Shown piece after piece: positions 8,897 through 16,474 of a stretch of 50,245 nt of DNA. Both the position numbers and the translations under genes were made by a program. The DNA is taken from contig JAAVXK010000064.1 in NCBI GenBank assembly GCA_022790615.1, positions 1 through 50,245 on the forward strand, given 5' to 3'. The stretch comes from Lachnospiraceae bacterium. GTDB lineage: Bacteria > Bacillota > Clostridia > Lachnospirales > Lachnospiraceae. The notes beneath the pieces are model-generated. The model did no database searches. It was not told the DNA's origin and worked only from the letters and a program-made list of their open reading frames with translations. The number at the start of each line of letters is the position of its first letter. The first letter of the stretch is position 1.

Positions 8897-10462
8897 TTAC
8901 TTTGCGTAATCCGTAACTCGGGACTCTCTTATAATATTCACCTTAATCTGTCCCGGATACTGAAGCTCATCTTCAATCTGTTTGGCCATATCCCTTGCAA
9001 GCAGTACCATATCATCATCACTAATCTTATCCGGTATAACCATAACTCTCACTTCACGTCCGGCCTGAATAGCAAATGATTTGTCAACGCCGTCAAATCC
9101 GTTTGATATATCTTCAAGCTGTTTTAATCTTGTCGTGTAAGTCTCAAGCGTCTCGCGCCTTGCACCCGGCCTTGCTGCCGAAATCGCATCCGCCGCCTGA
9201 ACTATACATGCAATAAGACTTTCCGGCTCAACGTCACCATGGTGTGCCTCAACCGCATTAATAACAAGCGCTGATTCCTTGTATTTCTTACAAAGGTCTA
9301 CACCGAGCTGTATATGGGAACCTTCCATATCGTGGTCTACCGCTTTTCCTATATCATGCAGTAGTCCGGCACGCTTGGCAATCCTTATATCTACGCCAAC
9401 TTCACCGGCAAGCAGCCCTGACAGGTGGGCAACCTCTATAGAGTGTTTCAGGGCGTTCTGTCCAAAACTTGTTCTAAACTTCATTCTTCCAAGAAGCTTT
9501 ATAAGCTCCGGATGTATTCCGTGAACTCCAACCTCTAGAGTAGCGGCCTCGCCTTCCTCACGTATAAGGTTCTCAACCTCTTTGGTTGCTTTTTCTACCA
9601 TTTCCTCTATTCTGGCAGGATGAATACGTCCGTCCACAATAAGTTTTTCCAGCGCGATACGTGCAATCTCTCTCCTTATAGGGTCAAATCCCGACAACAC
9701 GACCGCTTCAGGAGTATCGTCTATGATAAGTTCAACTCCGGTCAGGGTTTCAAGCGCGCGTATATTACGCCCTTCTCTTCCTATTATCCTTCCTTTCATC
9801 TCATCACTCGGTAACTGCACAACCGAAATAGTTGTCTCTGCAACATGGTCAGCCGCACATTTCTGAATTGCGCCCACAACATAATCCTTCGCCCTCTTAT
9901 TGGCTTCTTCCTTAATGTTGCGATCCATTTCCTTAATCATTACTGCGGTCTCATGTTTTACATCTTCCTCAACATTTTTAAGCAAAACATCCCTGGCCTG
10001 CTCTGACGTCATACCTGAAATTTTCTCAAGTTCACGCAAATGGCTTTCGCGTATCTCCTCCGTGTCCTTTCTCAGCTTGTCCAATTCACTTTCCTTGGCA
10101 GCAAGCTTCGTTTCTTTCTTCTCAACGGACTCCATCTTTTTGTCAAGGGATTCCTCTTTCGCCAAAACACGTTTCTCATATTTTTGGATTTCCGCTTTCT
10201 GCTCTTTAGCGTCTTTCTCAAGCTCATTTTTTCTCTTTAGAGCATCTTCTTTCGCTTCAAGCATAGCCTCCCTTTTTTTAGTTTCTGCCACTTTCAATGC
10301 ATCATCTATAATCTCTCTTGCCCTATCTTCAGCATTGCCTATCTTCGCGTCGCTTACCTTGACGTGATATGAAATGGCCGCTTTCCATACGGCAATTGCA
10401 TCAATGATCAATAGCACTATTACTATAGCACTTGCTATGATAATGAATTTCAAATCCGGCAC
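8897..10462 (-). CDS. rny: Ribonuclease Y
   Basis: A 521-residue membrane-anchored endoribonuclease that starts mRNA decay in many Firmicutes. In order: a transmembrane helix (residues 6-28), a long charged coiled coil (about 40-200), a KH RNA-binding domain with [15 protein letters not shown] (224-238), and an HD domain with the H369-D370 metal site (LLHDIGK). Length and order match the family. The start is GTG at 10462, with AAAGGAGG seven bases ahead. AGGAG-GTG-CTCCT lies between this site and the start codon and can fold over the ribosome site. A terminator follows the gene. Confidence 0.95.
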   Translation of the reverse strand: MPDLKFIIIASAIVIVLLIIDAIAVWKAAISYHVKVSDAKIGNAEDRAREIIDDALKVAETKKREAMLEAKEDALKRKNELEKDAKEQKAEIQKYEKRVLAKEESLDKKMESVEKKETKLAAKESELDKLRKDTEEIRESHLRELEKISGMTSEQARDVLLKNVEEDVKHETAVMIKEMDRNIKEEANKRAKDYVVGAIQKCAADHVAETTISVVQLPSDEMKGRIIGREGRNIRALETLTGVELIIDDTPEAVVLSGFDPIRREIARIALEKLIVDGRIHPARIEEMVEKATKEVENLIREEGEAATLEVGVHGIHPELIKLLGRMKFRTSFGQNALKHSIEVAHLSGLLAGEVGVDIRIAKRAGLLHDIGKAVDHDMEGSHIQLGVDLCKKYKESALVINAVEAHHGDVEPESLIACIVQAADAISAARPGARRETLETYTTRLKQLEDISNGFDGVDKSFAIQAGREVRVMVIPDKISDDDMVLLARDMAKQIEDELQYPGQIKVNIIRESRVTDYAK

Positions 10463-10478
10463 AGGAGCACCTCCTTTA
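10463..10478 (-). promoter_or_regulatory. Hairpin covering the rny Shine-Dalgarno site
   Basis: On the minus strand the ribosome site AAAGGAGG (10478-10471) continues as AGGAG-GTG-CTCCT (10475-10463), a perfect 5-bp stem with a 3-base loop ending right at the GTG start. If it forms, the Shine-Dalgarno sequence is paired and translation reduced. The stem is short, so the effect may be modest. Confidence 0.45.
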
Positions 10479-10571
10479 TTTTATTTTCATTGTACATAAT
10501 TACAACATTATAATTTTATACGTTTTTGCGTTACATGTCAAGTTTTATAGACTTGTGAATCATGACAAACA

Positions 10572-10658
10572 CTTAAAATTATTTTTCCGGCTTCGGACAA
10601 CTGCCTATATTCATGTAGGGATAGCTGCCCGGAGCCTATGCAAAATATTAATTTTAAG
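10572..10658. repeat. 87-nt two-part inverted repeat between recX and rny
   Basis: Outer arms CTTAAAATTA (10572-10581) and TAATTTTAAG (10649-10658) enclose inner arms GGCTTCGG (10589-10596) and CCGGAGCC (10629-10636), with CCTA/TAGG and CTAT/ATAG possibilities at the tip. The nested arms suggest a long folded RNA or palindromic element. Neither strand has a clean U-run after the stem, so it is not an ordinary terminator. It fills most of the 296-bp recX-rny gap; no credible gene lies there. Confidence 0.55.
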
Positions 10659-10758
10659 CAATTACCCTGACTTTTGATTTCAGAGTAAATATAATGCTGC
10701 AAATATTCATATGAAAATGTATTATGCAATATAATCCTGTAAGAAAGAAGGTGCGCGG

Positions 10759-11238
10759 CTATATAGTGTACGTTTCCATCCCTTTCCTTATATCCTCAGC
10801 AGAATAACCCTGCCTGAAAAGAGCCGCCATAATTTTATTTTTGTCCTCATATGAAATCTCTTCCACATCTCTTATGCCTCTCTTTGTAAACTGTTTTTTT
10901 ATGGCGTTACGTATTGCCCCGGATGTATCCGTATCTGTAGCTTGCATAACAGCAGACAACAATTCTTCATCAATGCCCTTGTTTTTAAGTTCCTGTAAAA
11001 TACGTCTTATGCTCCTTTTATCTTTATAGCATACTATGTAATATTCCGCATATCTCCTGTCATTCACATAACCCTGTTCTTTAAGAAAAGACAACACGCC
11101 GCCTATAATATCTTCCGGATATCCGTCCTTTCCCAGTCGGCCAAGAACTTCATATTCAGTGCGGTCCCTGTGCGAAATATATCTGAGCGCTGTAGAAAGC
11201 GCATTCTTGTACAATTCGTCATATGTCATTTCGCCCAT
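10759..11238 (-). CDS. recX: RecX, regulator of RecA
   Basis: A 159-residue helical protein with the three-repeat RecX pattern: ALSTALRYISHRDRTEYEV, then VLSFLKEQGYVNDRRYAEY, then AALFRQGYSAEDIRKGME. RecX binds RecA filaments and limits strand exchange. The gene begins 3 bases after the recA stop codon, so it is almost certainly translated from the recA message and shares its SOS control. No strong ribosome site of its own is visible, which fits coupled translation. Confidence 0.9.
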   Translation of the reverse strand: MGEMTYDELYKNALSTALRYISHRDRTEYEVLGRLGKDGYPEDIIGGVLSFLKEQGYVNDRRYAEYYIVCYKDKRSIRRILQELKNKGIDEELLSAVMQATDTDTSGAIRNAIKKQFTKRGIRDVEEISYEDKNKIMAALFRQGYSAEDIRKGMETYTI

Positions 11239-11241
11239 ATA

Positions 11242-12288
11242 TTACACTTCCGCTTCGTCAGACAATTCATCACCATCCTGACTACCGTCAACAGGTTCCG
11301 GCTTGAAAAGTTCCCTTATCCTCGCTTCAATATCAGCGCATACCGACGGATTAGCCAGCAGATAATTCTTTGCGTTCTCGCGTCCCTGTCCTATCTTGTC
11401 GCCGTTATAAGAGAACCATGCCCCGCTTTTATCAACTATGTTTTTCTTGACAGCCAGGTCGAGTATATCGCCTTCCTTTGATATTCCTTTTCCAAACATA
11501 ATATCAAATTCAGCTTCTTGAAAAGGAGGCGCGACCTTATTCTTTACAACTTTGATTCTCGTCCTGTTACCTATGCACTCCCCGCTCTGTTTTAGCGTCT
11601 CAATTCTTCTTACGTCCATCCTTACTGACGCATAGAACTTTAGCGCGCGGCCTCCTGTCGTCGTCTCAGGATTACCGAACATAACGCCTACCTTTTCACG
11701 CAGCTGATTAATAAATATAACGATGCAGCCCGACTTACTCACAACCGGCGTAAGCTTACGCAAAGCTTGAGACATAAGTCTTGCCTGTAATCCCACATGG
11801 GAATCACCCATCTCCCCATCTATCTCGGCCCTTGGCACAAGCGCGGCAACAGAGTCCACAATTATAACGTCTATAGCGCCTGACCTGACCATTGTCTCGG
11901 TAATCTCAAGAGCCTGTTCACCGTTATCCGGCTGCGATACATACAAATTATCAATATCAACGCCTATATTGGATGCATATACCGGGTCAAGCGCATGCTC
12001 GGCGTCGACAAATCCCGCTATTCCGCCGCTCTTTTGTACTTCTGCGACTATATGAAGTGCAACGGTGGTTTTACCGCTCGACTCCGGTCCGTAAATCTCG
12101 ATTACCCTTCCTCTTGGAACGCCGCCCGCTCCAAGAGCAATATCAAGACTAAGGGAACCGGTGGGTATAGTCTCGACATTCAGAGCCGCGCTCTTGTCTC
12201 CCAGTTTCATTACAGTACCTTTTCCATATTGTTTTTCCAACTGCGCAAGCGCAGATTCCAACGCTTTTAGTTTATTATTGTCAGCCAT
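11242..12288 (-). CDS. recA: RecA recombinase
   Basis: A 348-residue DNA-dependent ATPase for homologous recombination and SOS induction. The Walker A motif is GPESSGKT (67-74). Further hallmarks are [28 protein letters not shown], the DNA-binding loop segment [20 protein letters not shown] and [11 protein letters not shown]. The acidic tail ([15 protein letters not shown]) is typical. The ribosome site GGGGAG lies 5 bases before the ATG. Transcription starts from a near-consensus promoter overlapped by SOS-box sequences, and recX follows in the same transcript. Confidence 0.98.
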   Translation of the reverse strand: MADNNKLKALESALAQLEKQYGKGTVMKLGDKSAALNVETIPTGSLSLDIALGAGGVPRGRVIEIYGPESSGKTTVALHIVAEVQKSGGIAGFVDAEHALDPVYASNIGVDIDNLYVSQPDNGEQALEITETMVRSGAIDVIIVDSVAALVPRAEIDGEMGDSHVGLQARLMSQALRKLTPVVSKSGCIVIFINQLREKVGVMFGNPETTTGGRALKFYASVRMDVRRIETLKQSGECIGNRTRIKVVKNKVAPPFQEAEFDIMFGKGISKEGDILDLAVKKNIVDKSGAWFSYNGDKIGQGRENAKNYLLANPSVCADIEARIRELFKPEPVDGSQDGDELSDEAEV

Positions 12289-12310
12289 TATGACTCCCCT
12301 TTCAACAACC

Positions 12311-12322
12311 GAACTAATGTTC
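12311..12322 (-). promoter_or_regulatory. LexA (SOS) box of recA
   Basis: GAACATTAGTTC on the minus strand is a perfect GAAC-N4-GTTC palindrome, the core of the Bacillus-type LexA box (CGAACATATGTTCG). It lies just downstream of the recA -10 element, between promoter and ribosome site, where bound LexA would block transcription. Confidence 0.85.
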
Positions 12323-12332
12323 TTGTATTTTC

Positions 12333-12361
12333 ATATTAATACAGAAACGTATGTTTGTCAA
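12333..12361 (-). promoter_or_regulatory. recA promoter
   Basis: Minus strand TTGACA (12361-12356), a 17-base spacer, then TAATAT (12338-12333). The -35 is perfect and the spacing ideal for the housekeeping sigma factor. Confidence 0.85.
12345..12356 (-). promoter_or_regulatory. Second, weaker LexA-like palindrome in the recA spacer
   Basis: AAACATACGTTT lies between the recA -35 and -10 elements. It keeps the AAC-ATA-GTT core of the SOS box but has A and T in place of the outer G and C. With the perfect box about 34 bases away it could allow paired LexA binding. Confidence 0.5.
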
Positions 12362-12464
12362 CAATTATTTTCTCAGATATATTATTTGCATATTATTATA
12401 ACACCCGTCATACAAAAAAATAAATGGGCGTATTACACAAATCTTTCGTTACTTTTTGTGCAGC

Positions 12465-12707
12465 TTACCTTAACCTGTCTGTCTCATATCGGCTGCGGAG
12501 CATAAAATATTGTTCAATCTGCTCAAAAAGTTCGTCGTCATCTTTATAGCCGGCAACAATGTCATATGACGCGGCTATATTCCCTAATGTTTTCGCATCC
12601 AGCTCATCCCTGTATACATTCATAAGTTCAAGCTTTTCTTTCATTGTTTCAGCGTCAAGTATTTTAAATAACATCTCTGTCGTTTTGTCTCCTTCATGAT
12701 TCTCCAA
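12465..12707 (-). CDS. Small hypothetical protein upstream of recA
   Basis: An 80-residue acidic, helical protein (ETMKEKLELMNVYRDELDAK, then TLGNIAASYDIVAGYKDDDE) with no family I recognise, no membrane segment and no cysteines. The TTG start is chosen because AAGGAGG lies 9 bases ahead of it. Its mRNA seems to begin with an 11-bp hairpin driven by an extended -10 promoter. It is separated from recA by the recA promoter, so it need not belong to the SOS transcript. The real ribosome site and own promoter make it likely to be a gene. Confidence 0.65.
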   Translation of the reverse strand: MENHEGDKTTEMLFKILDAETMKEKLELMNVYRDELDAKTLGNIAASYDIVAGYKDDDELFEQIEQYFMLRSRYETDRLR

Positions 12708-12729
12708 TTCCTTAATCCTCCTTTCTCAT

Positions 12730-12770
12730 TAAGGAGACGCTTTAACCGGCGTCTCCTTAGAACTATACCA
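12730..12770 (-). promoter_or_regulatory. Promoter and 5'-terminal hairpin of the 80-residue gene
   Basis: Minus strand TGGTATAGT (12770-12762) is an extended -10. About one helical turn downstream the transcript would open directly into TAAGGAGACGC/GCGTCTCCTTA (12759-12749 with 12740-12730), a perfect 11-bp stem with an 8-base loop. No U-run follows, so it is not a terminator. It ends about 6 bases before the ribosome site. Hairpins at the very 5' end commonly protect mRNA from decay. Confidence 0.5.
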
Positions 12771-13013
12771 CACCAATGTTATTATTTCCAGTTTCAACGG
12801 ATTATTGTCAAATCATCTTTAACTTATATTTTTATCTTTGCGCCGTCTGGTCCCGACCGGACGCCCAACGGACGCTTAAGACCGTTTTTCGCGAAAATAG
12901 AATGTCAGACGTTCATTATTATGCGGCACGTAATTTTTATTTTTCATGTATCTGCCGGGGCAATCGCTTAGAATAGTTTTTAAGCAATTGCCCCGTGTCT
13001 CTGTTTTATCCTG
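12771..13013. other. Gene-free stretch with several hairpins
   Basis: No gene is seen. It contains CGTCTGGTC/GACCGGACG around 12844-12864, AACGG/CCGTT followed by five T (12868-12894 area, terminator-like on the plus strand), and a long stem GGGGCAATCGCTTA/TAAGCAATTGCCCC (12957-12994, one mismatch in 14). It could hold a small RNA, but no promoter-terminator pair is convincing. Confidence 0.35.
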
Positions 13014-13043
13014 TTGACAACCCAAGATATATGGCTGTAATAT
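13014..13043 (+). promoter_or_regulatory. Promoter of the aldolase-VOC gene
   Basis: TTGACA (13014-13019), an 18-base spacer, then TAATAT (13038-13043). It is a good sigma-70 match about 110 bases before the start codon. Confidence 0.65.
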
Positions 13044-13056
13044 GTAAATATTAGAA

Positions 13057-13084
13057 TGTCATTGCCCGAATGACAGCAGTTTTT
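13057..13084 (+). promoter_or_regulatory. Leader hairpin with T-run before the aldolase gene
   Basis: TGTCATT-GCCCG-AATGACA (13057-13075) is a perfect 7-bp inverted repeat, then GCAG and five T (13080-13084). It lies just after the probable transcription start. It could act as a weak attenuator or as an operator. Confidence 0.4.
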
Positions 13085-13151
13085 AGTCAAAGGATTCGCT
13101 TGTAAAAGCGTTCCCCTATATATATTTTATGAAAAGGAAACGGTGATTATT

Positions 13152-14129
13152 ATGAATAAAGTACTTGAAAAAATTTCACTTATGGGCATTGTCCCGGTAG
13201 TAAAAATAAACGACGCAAAAGACGCGGCCCCTCTTGCAAAGGCTCTTTGCGACGGCGGGCTTCCATGCGCCGAGGTAACGTTCAGGACGGATGCGGCCAA
13301 AGATGCAATAAGAATTATGACAAAGGAATATCCCGACATGCTGATTGGGGCGGGAACTGTCCTAACAACCGAACAGGCAGACGAAGCTATATCTGCGGGA
13401 GCTTCCTTCATAGTAAGCCCCGGACTGAACCCGGAGGTTGTAAAACATTGTGTAGACAGAGGTATTCCAATCACGCCCGGATGTTCGAATCCAAGCGACA
13501 TCGAGACAGCAATATCTTTCGGACTTGACGTTGTAAAATTCTTTCCTGCCGAGGCGGCAGGCGGTCTTCCAATGATTAAAGCCATGTCCGCGCCTTATAC
13601 CGGCGTAAAATATATGCCTACCGGCGGAATCAACGCTTCAAACATGAATAATTATCTTGCATTTCCTAAAATCATAGCCTGCGGCGGCAGCTGGATGGTT
13701 ACCGACAAACTGATAGCCGACGGAAAATTTGGCGAGATAACCAGACTGACGTCAGAAGCCGTTATGACAATGCTTGGATTTGAGGTAAGGCATATAGGAA
13801 TCAATACGGAATCAAAAACCGAAGCAGACTCCCTGGCGCTTGCATTTGACAGGCTGTTTGGCTTTAAAACAACGGATGCTCCGGGAAATGTAGGATATTT
13901 TGCAGGCGACGGAATCGAGCTGTTGTTTGACAAAAAAGTATTCACCGGAGAGCACGGCCATATTGCGATTCTCACTAATTCCATTGAGCGCGCCAGATTC
14001 CATCTGGGACTAAAAGGTGTAAAATTTTTGGATGAAACCGCAAGATACGATGAAAACGGAATATGTACATTTTTATACCTGGACGGGCTGTACAGTGGAT
14101 TCACGATTCATCTGTCAAGAAGAAGATAA
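13152..14129 (+). CDS. eda: KDPG/KHG aldolase fused to a VOC-like domain
   Basis: 325 residues. Residues 1-205 are a complete class I KDPG/KHG aldolase: E41 and R45 in AEVTFRT, the GAGTVLT loop, SPGLNPEV, and the Schiff-base lysine K129 in VVKFFPAEAAGG. This enzyme splits 2-keto-3-deoxy-6-phosphogluconate to pyruvate and glyceraldehyde 3-phosphate, the end of hexuronate catabolism. Residues 211-325 (VRHIGINTES, then LAFDRLFGF, then GHIAILTNSIERA) look like one glyoxalase/VOC beta-alpha-beta module. Usual Eda proteins end near 210. ATG at 13152 is preceded by GGTGA; a GTG three codons upstream is less likely. It stands alone behind its own promoter, with no sugar kinase nearby. Confidence 0.9.
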   Translation: MNKVLEKISLMGIVPVVKINDAKDAAPLAKALCDGGLPCAEVTFRTDAAKDAIRIMTKEYPDMLIGAGTVLTTEQADEAISAGASFIVSPGLNPEVVKHCVDRGIPITPGCSNPSDIETAISFGLDVVKFFPAEAAGGLPMIKAMSAPYTGVKYMPTGGINASNMNNYLAFPKIIACGGSWMVTDKLIADGKFGEITRLTSEAVMTMLGFEVRHIGINTESKTEADSLALAFDRLFGFKTTDAPGNVGYFAGDGIELLFDKKVFTGEHGHIAILTNSIERARFHLGLKGVKFLDETARYDENGICTFLYLDGLYSGFTIHLSRRR

Positions 14130-14380
14130 ACGCATGGCCGATAACATCTGCTATGCGTATCGCGCCGGCGGCAGCTGCACGGCGGCATAATTCCTTATGC
14201 GACTGTTGGCATCATGTTATGCTGAGCGGCGGATGTATCTGACGTTCAATATAATAATACTGAACGGGATTTCCTATAGTATTCATTGGCTCAGACTTCG
14301 CACATACATGTTTAATATAGGATAGATGATTAAATAGATAATAATTATTAAGTCTAATATAATTATTAAGTGAAACCGGC
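14130..14380. other. Gene-free stretch after the aldolase gene
   Basis: No credible gene. Small inverted repeats are present: CGCAT/ATGCG near 14131-14157, GTTCA/TGAAC near 14244-14265, and a direct repeat TAATTATTAAG at about 14342-14352 and 14360-14370. None is a clear terminator. Confidence 0.35.
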
Positions 14381-14538
14381 GTGCTGACCAGATTATATTC
14401 AGGCAAACTCACTTGTCTGTTCACTCATCTGCTGCGTTGACTTTTCTAGCCGTAGCCACCGCTACGCCGTCGAAAATCCGCCTTGCAGATGAACGAATAT
14501 CCTGCGGAGTTTCGCCAGATATAATCCGGTCACTGCAC
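14381..14538. repeat. Large imperfect palindrome of about 158 nt
   Basis: The two halves are imperfect reverse complements about a centre at GTAGC-CACC-GCTAC (14452-14465). Matching arm segments include TGACC, GATTATAT, GGC, AAACTC, TCATCTGC and TTTTC, read from the outside in. As RNA either strand could form one long interrupted hairpin. It lies between two convergent genes (aldolase, SEC-C protein). There is no T-run, so simple termination is not its obvious job. A palindromic mobile repeat or a structured RNA is possible. Confidence 0.65.
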
Positions 14539-14554
14539 TAGAGCCACGCTCTAG
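14538..14554. repeat. Short perfect palindrome at the end of the SEC-C gene
   Basis: CTAGAGC-CAC-GCTCTAG, 7-bp arms, begins 6 bases past the stop codon of the minus-strand SEC-C gene and abuts the large palindrome. It may help protect or end that mRNA, but no U-run follows. Confidence 0.55.
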
Positions 14555-14559
14555 GTTTA

Positions 14560-15069
14560 TCAATTGTTCATACAACAGAACTTATATTTCTTACCGCTTC
14601 CGCAAGGACAAGGGTCATTACGTCCGACCTTTTTTTCTTTGACTATTGTTCCGGAAGCTTTCTGCTCCTTGTAAAGTTCTTTTCTTCTCTCTTCCGTAAG
14701 GATATTGTCCCACTGTGGAAGAAGATACAGCCATTCCGCCTTGCAGTCTACCATATTATAATATAATTTTTCAGGTTCAAAACCAAGATTAACCTGCGTA
14801 TCTTCCGTCATATCATCTATAGGATTCGGTTCCTTCAGGCTGTCATTAATTCCGTCAAGGAATCCTGTCATATGCATAATATCAAGACCATACTTGTCGG
14901 CAAGTTCACTTACAGTTCCGGTAACAACATTGTCAGGTTCCGAAAGAAGCTGTTCATATATTCCCTTTTCAAGCTCAAAGTAATGCGCCCAAAATGTCTG
15001 CCCTTTCTTTCCCTGCATCTCTTCGCCGTATGCCATGTCTCTCCACTGTTTTAATAAACTATCGCTCAT
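14560..15069 (-). CDS. SEC-C zinc-motif protein of unknown function
   Basis: 169 residues ending in the SEC-C motif [18 protein letters not shown], the zinc-binding tail first known from SecA and found on many unrelated proteins. The rest ([19 protein letters not shown], then [18 protein letters not shown]) is a helical region common in Firmicutes but without an assigned job. ATG at 15069 is preceded by AAGGAG at 8 bases; a TTG two codons upstream is too close to that site. It is a single gene on the minus strand between plus-strand genes. No transfer or chaperone role can be claimed from sequence. Confidence 0.8.
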   Translation of the reverse strand: MSDSLLKQWRDMAYGEEMQGKKGQTFWAHYFELEKGIYEQLLSEPDNVVTGTVSELADKYGLDIMHMTGFLDGINDSLKEPNPIDDMTEDTQVNLGFEPEKLYYNMVDCKAEWLYLLPQWDNILTEERRKELYKEQKASGTIVKEKKVGRNDPCPCGSGKKYKFCCMNN

Positions 15070-15123
15070 TTCCAATACTCCTTATCCATAATTCGTTCTT
15101 ATCATTCATTCAAACTTTACATT

Positions 15124-15163
15124 TACATGTCAAATACTCCGCAGACAGGCTGCGGGGCATGTA
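15124..15163. repeat. Inverted repeat upstream of the esterase promoter
   Basis: TACATG (15124-15129) pairs with CATGTA (15158-15163), and CCGCAG (15139-15144) pairs with CTGCGG (15150-15155). It lies in the divergent region between the SEC-C gene and the esterases. It may be an operator or a folded leader for either; no decision is possible. Confidence 0.35.
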
Positions 15164-15235
15164 CTAAATTCTTTCTAGCGGGAACAAACCCAAAACATAG
15201 AATATCATTTTTTTTAAAATTAGACAACCCTTTTG

Positions 15236-15264
15236 TTGCAAACATTTGTTAATTATTTTATACT
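15236..15264 (+). promoter_or_regulatory. Promoter of the esterase pair
   Basis: TTGCAA (15236-15241), a 17-base spacer, then TATACT (15259-15264), 46 bases before the start codon. A ribosome site AAAGGAGG follows about 9 bases before the ATG. Confidence 0.75.
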
Positions 15265-15310
15265 TGAATTAATAGGCAGGTTTACGCGAGAATAAAGGAG
15301 GCTTTGTTTT

Positions 15311-16474
15311 ATGGACAATATATATGATAACCCCGTATTTTATTCACAAATGCTAATGTTTGAGCCGCTTGAAAAGTGGGCCACGGGCGAACACTTTGAA
15401 AACCCCTCGCTCCCCCTCCAGTATTTTGCGAAAGGCGTGGTTCTTAACGACGACGGGAGCGTCACTTTCACATGTGATTTTCCCAATGCATCTTCCGTGT
15501 CTGTTGCGGGACTGGGCGGCAGCATGGGCGAGAAACAGTATGAGATGTCAAAAAATCCGGACGGGCTTTGGCAAGTCACGGTTCATGATATCGCGCCCGG
15601 ATTCCACTACCACAACTATTACGTAGACGGAATCCAGACAATCAATCCGGTCGCCCCTATCGGCTACGGCTGCTTTACGCCTATCAATTATTTTGACATT
15701 CCGGATGACGACAGTGAGTTTTACATAGAAAAAAATGTACCGCACGGAGAAATAGTAATGGAACAGTTTACGTGCGGTCAAAATGGCAGGACCAGGTGCT
15801 GTTACATATATACGCCGCCGTCATACCATGAGAACGTGGATACATGTTATCCGGTTTTATTTTTGCAGCACGGCGTCGGCGAAAACGAGACCGGCTGGGT
15901 ATGGCACGGGCATATAGATAATATTATGGACAATCTTATTGCAGCGGGCAGGTGCAGGGAAATGCTTATCGTAATCAACAGCGCATACGTATACTGCGAC
16001 GAACCCATTCATGATTTGTTCCCTGGCGATTTTGAGCAAATGCTGCTAAACGACTGTATGCCGATGCTAAAGGAGCGTTATAGAATACTGAACGACAGAA
16101 GCTCGTTTGCAATCGCAGGACTTTCCATGGGAAGCGCGCAGGCAATGCGGACTGCAATACGAAGACAAGACTTATTCGCATCCGTCGGGGTATTCAGTGG
16201 CGCGCTGCCCATTGTCGGAACAGATTACGACGGCTCAGCATATATGTTAAATCCTTGTCTGATATCTGAAAAATATGATGTATTTTTTATAGGAGCGGGT
16301 GAAAACGAACCTTTCTGGCCCGACACGCTGGCAAAACTAAAAGAGCTTGAACAAAACGGCGCTGGCCCGGCGCTCCATTATTCGTCCTATCCGGGATTCC
16401 ACGAGTGGGATGTGTGGCGTAAGCTCGCAAGGGACTTTATATGCAGATTATTCGGGGGAGGTAATTCATTATGA
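15311..16474 (+). CDS. CE1-like esterase with N-terminal Ig-type domain (first of pair)
   Basis: 387 residues without a signal peptide, so cytoplasmic. Residues 40-130 (VVLNDDGSVTFTCDFPNASS) are an early-set domain like those ahead of feruloyl and acetyl xylan esterases. Residues 145-385 are an alpha/beta-hydrolase of the putative-esterase (Esterase D / CE1) type: the nucleophile S272 in AGLSMGS, the oxyanion region LFLQHGVGENETGW, and the catalytic histidine H364 in FHEWDVW. The acid is probably in the FFIGAGENE region. Expected to remove acyl groups from imported oligosaccharides. Its stop overlaps the start of a second copy by 4 bases (ATGA), so the two are translationally coupled. Confidence 0.85.
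   Translation: MDNIYDNPVFYSQMLMFEPLEKWATGEHFENPSLPLQYFAKGVVLNDDGSVTFTCDFPNASSVSVAGLGGSMGEKQYEMSKNPDGLWQVTVHDIAPGFHYHNYYVDGIQTINPVAPIGYGCFTPINYFDIPDDDSEFYIEKNVPHGEIVMEQFTCGQNGRTRCCYIYTPPSYHENVDTCYPVLFLQHGVGENETGWVWHGHIDNIMDNLIAAGRCREMLIVINSAYVYCDEPIHDLFPGDFEQMLLNDCMPMLKERYRILNDRSSFAIAGLSMGSAQAMRTAIRRQDLFASVGVFSGALPIVGTDYDGSAYMLNPCLISEKYDVFFIGAGENEPFWPDTLAKLKELEQNGAGPALHYSSYPGFHEWDVWRKLARDFICRLFGGGNSL

Noticed and set aside
10538-10729. 63-codon open frame on the minus strand in the recX-rny gap
   Set aside because: It runs straight through the nested inverted repeat, has no ribosome site, and its translation looks like no protein. The folded element explains the region better.
12957-12994. 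Strong 14-bp hairpin as a terminator
   Set aside because: The stem is good, but the following bases (GTGTCTCTG) are not a U-run on the plus strand, and the minus strand has none either. No gene ends close enough to need it.
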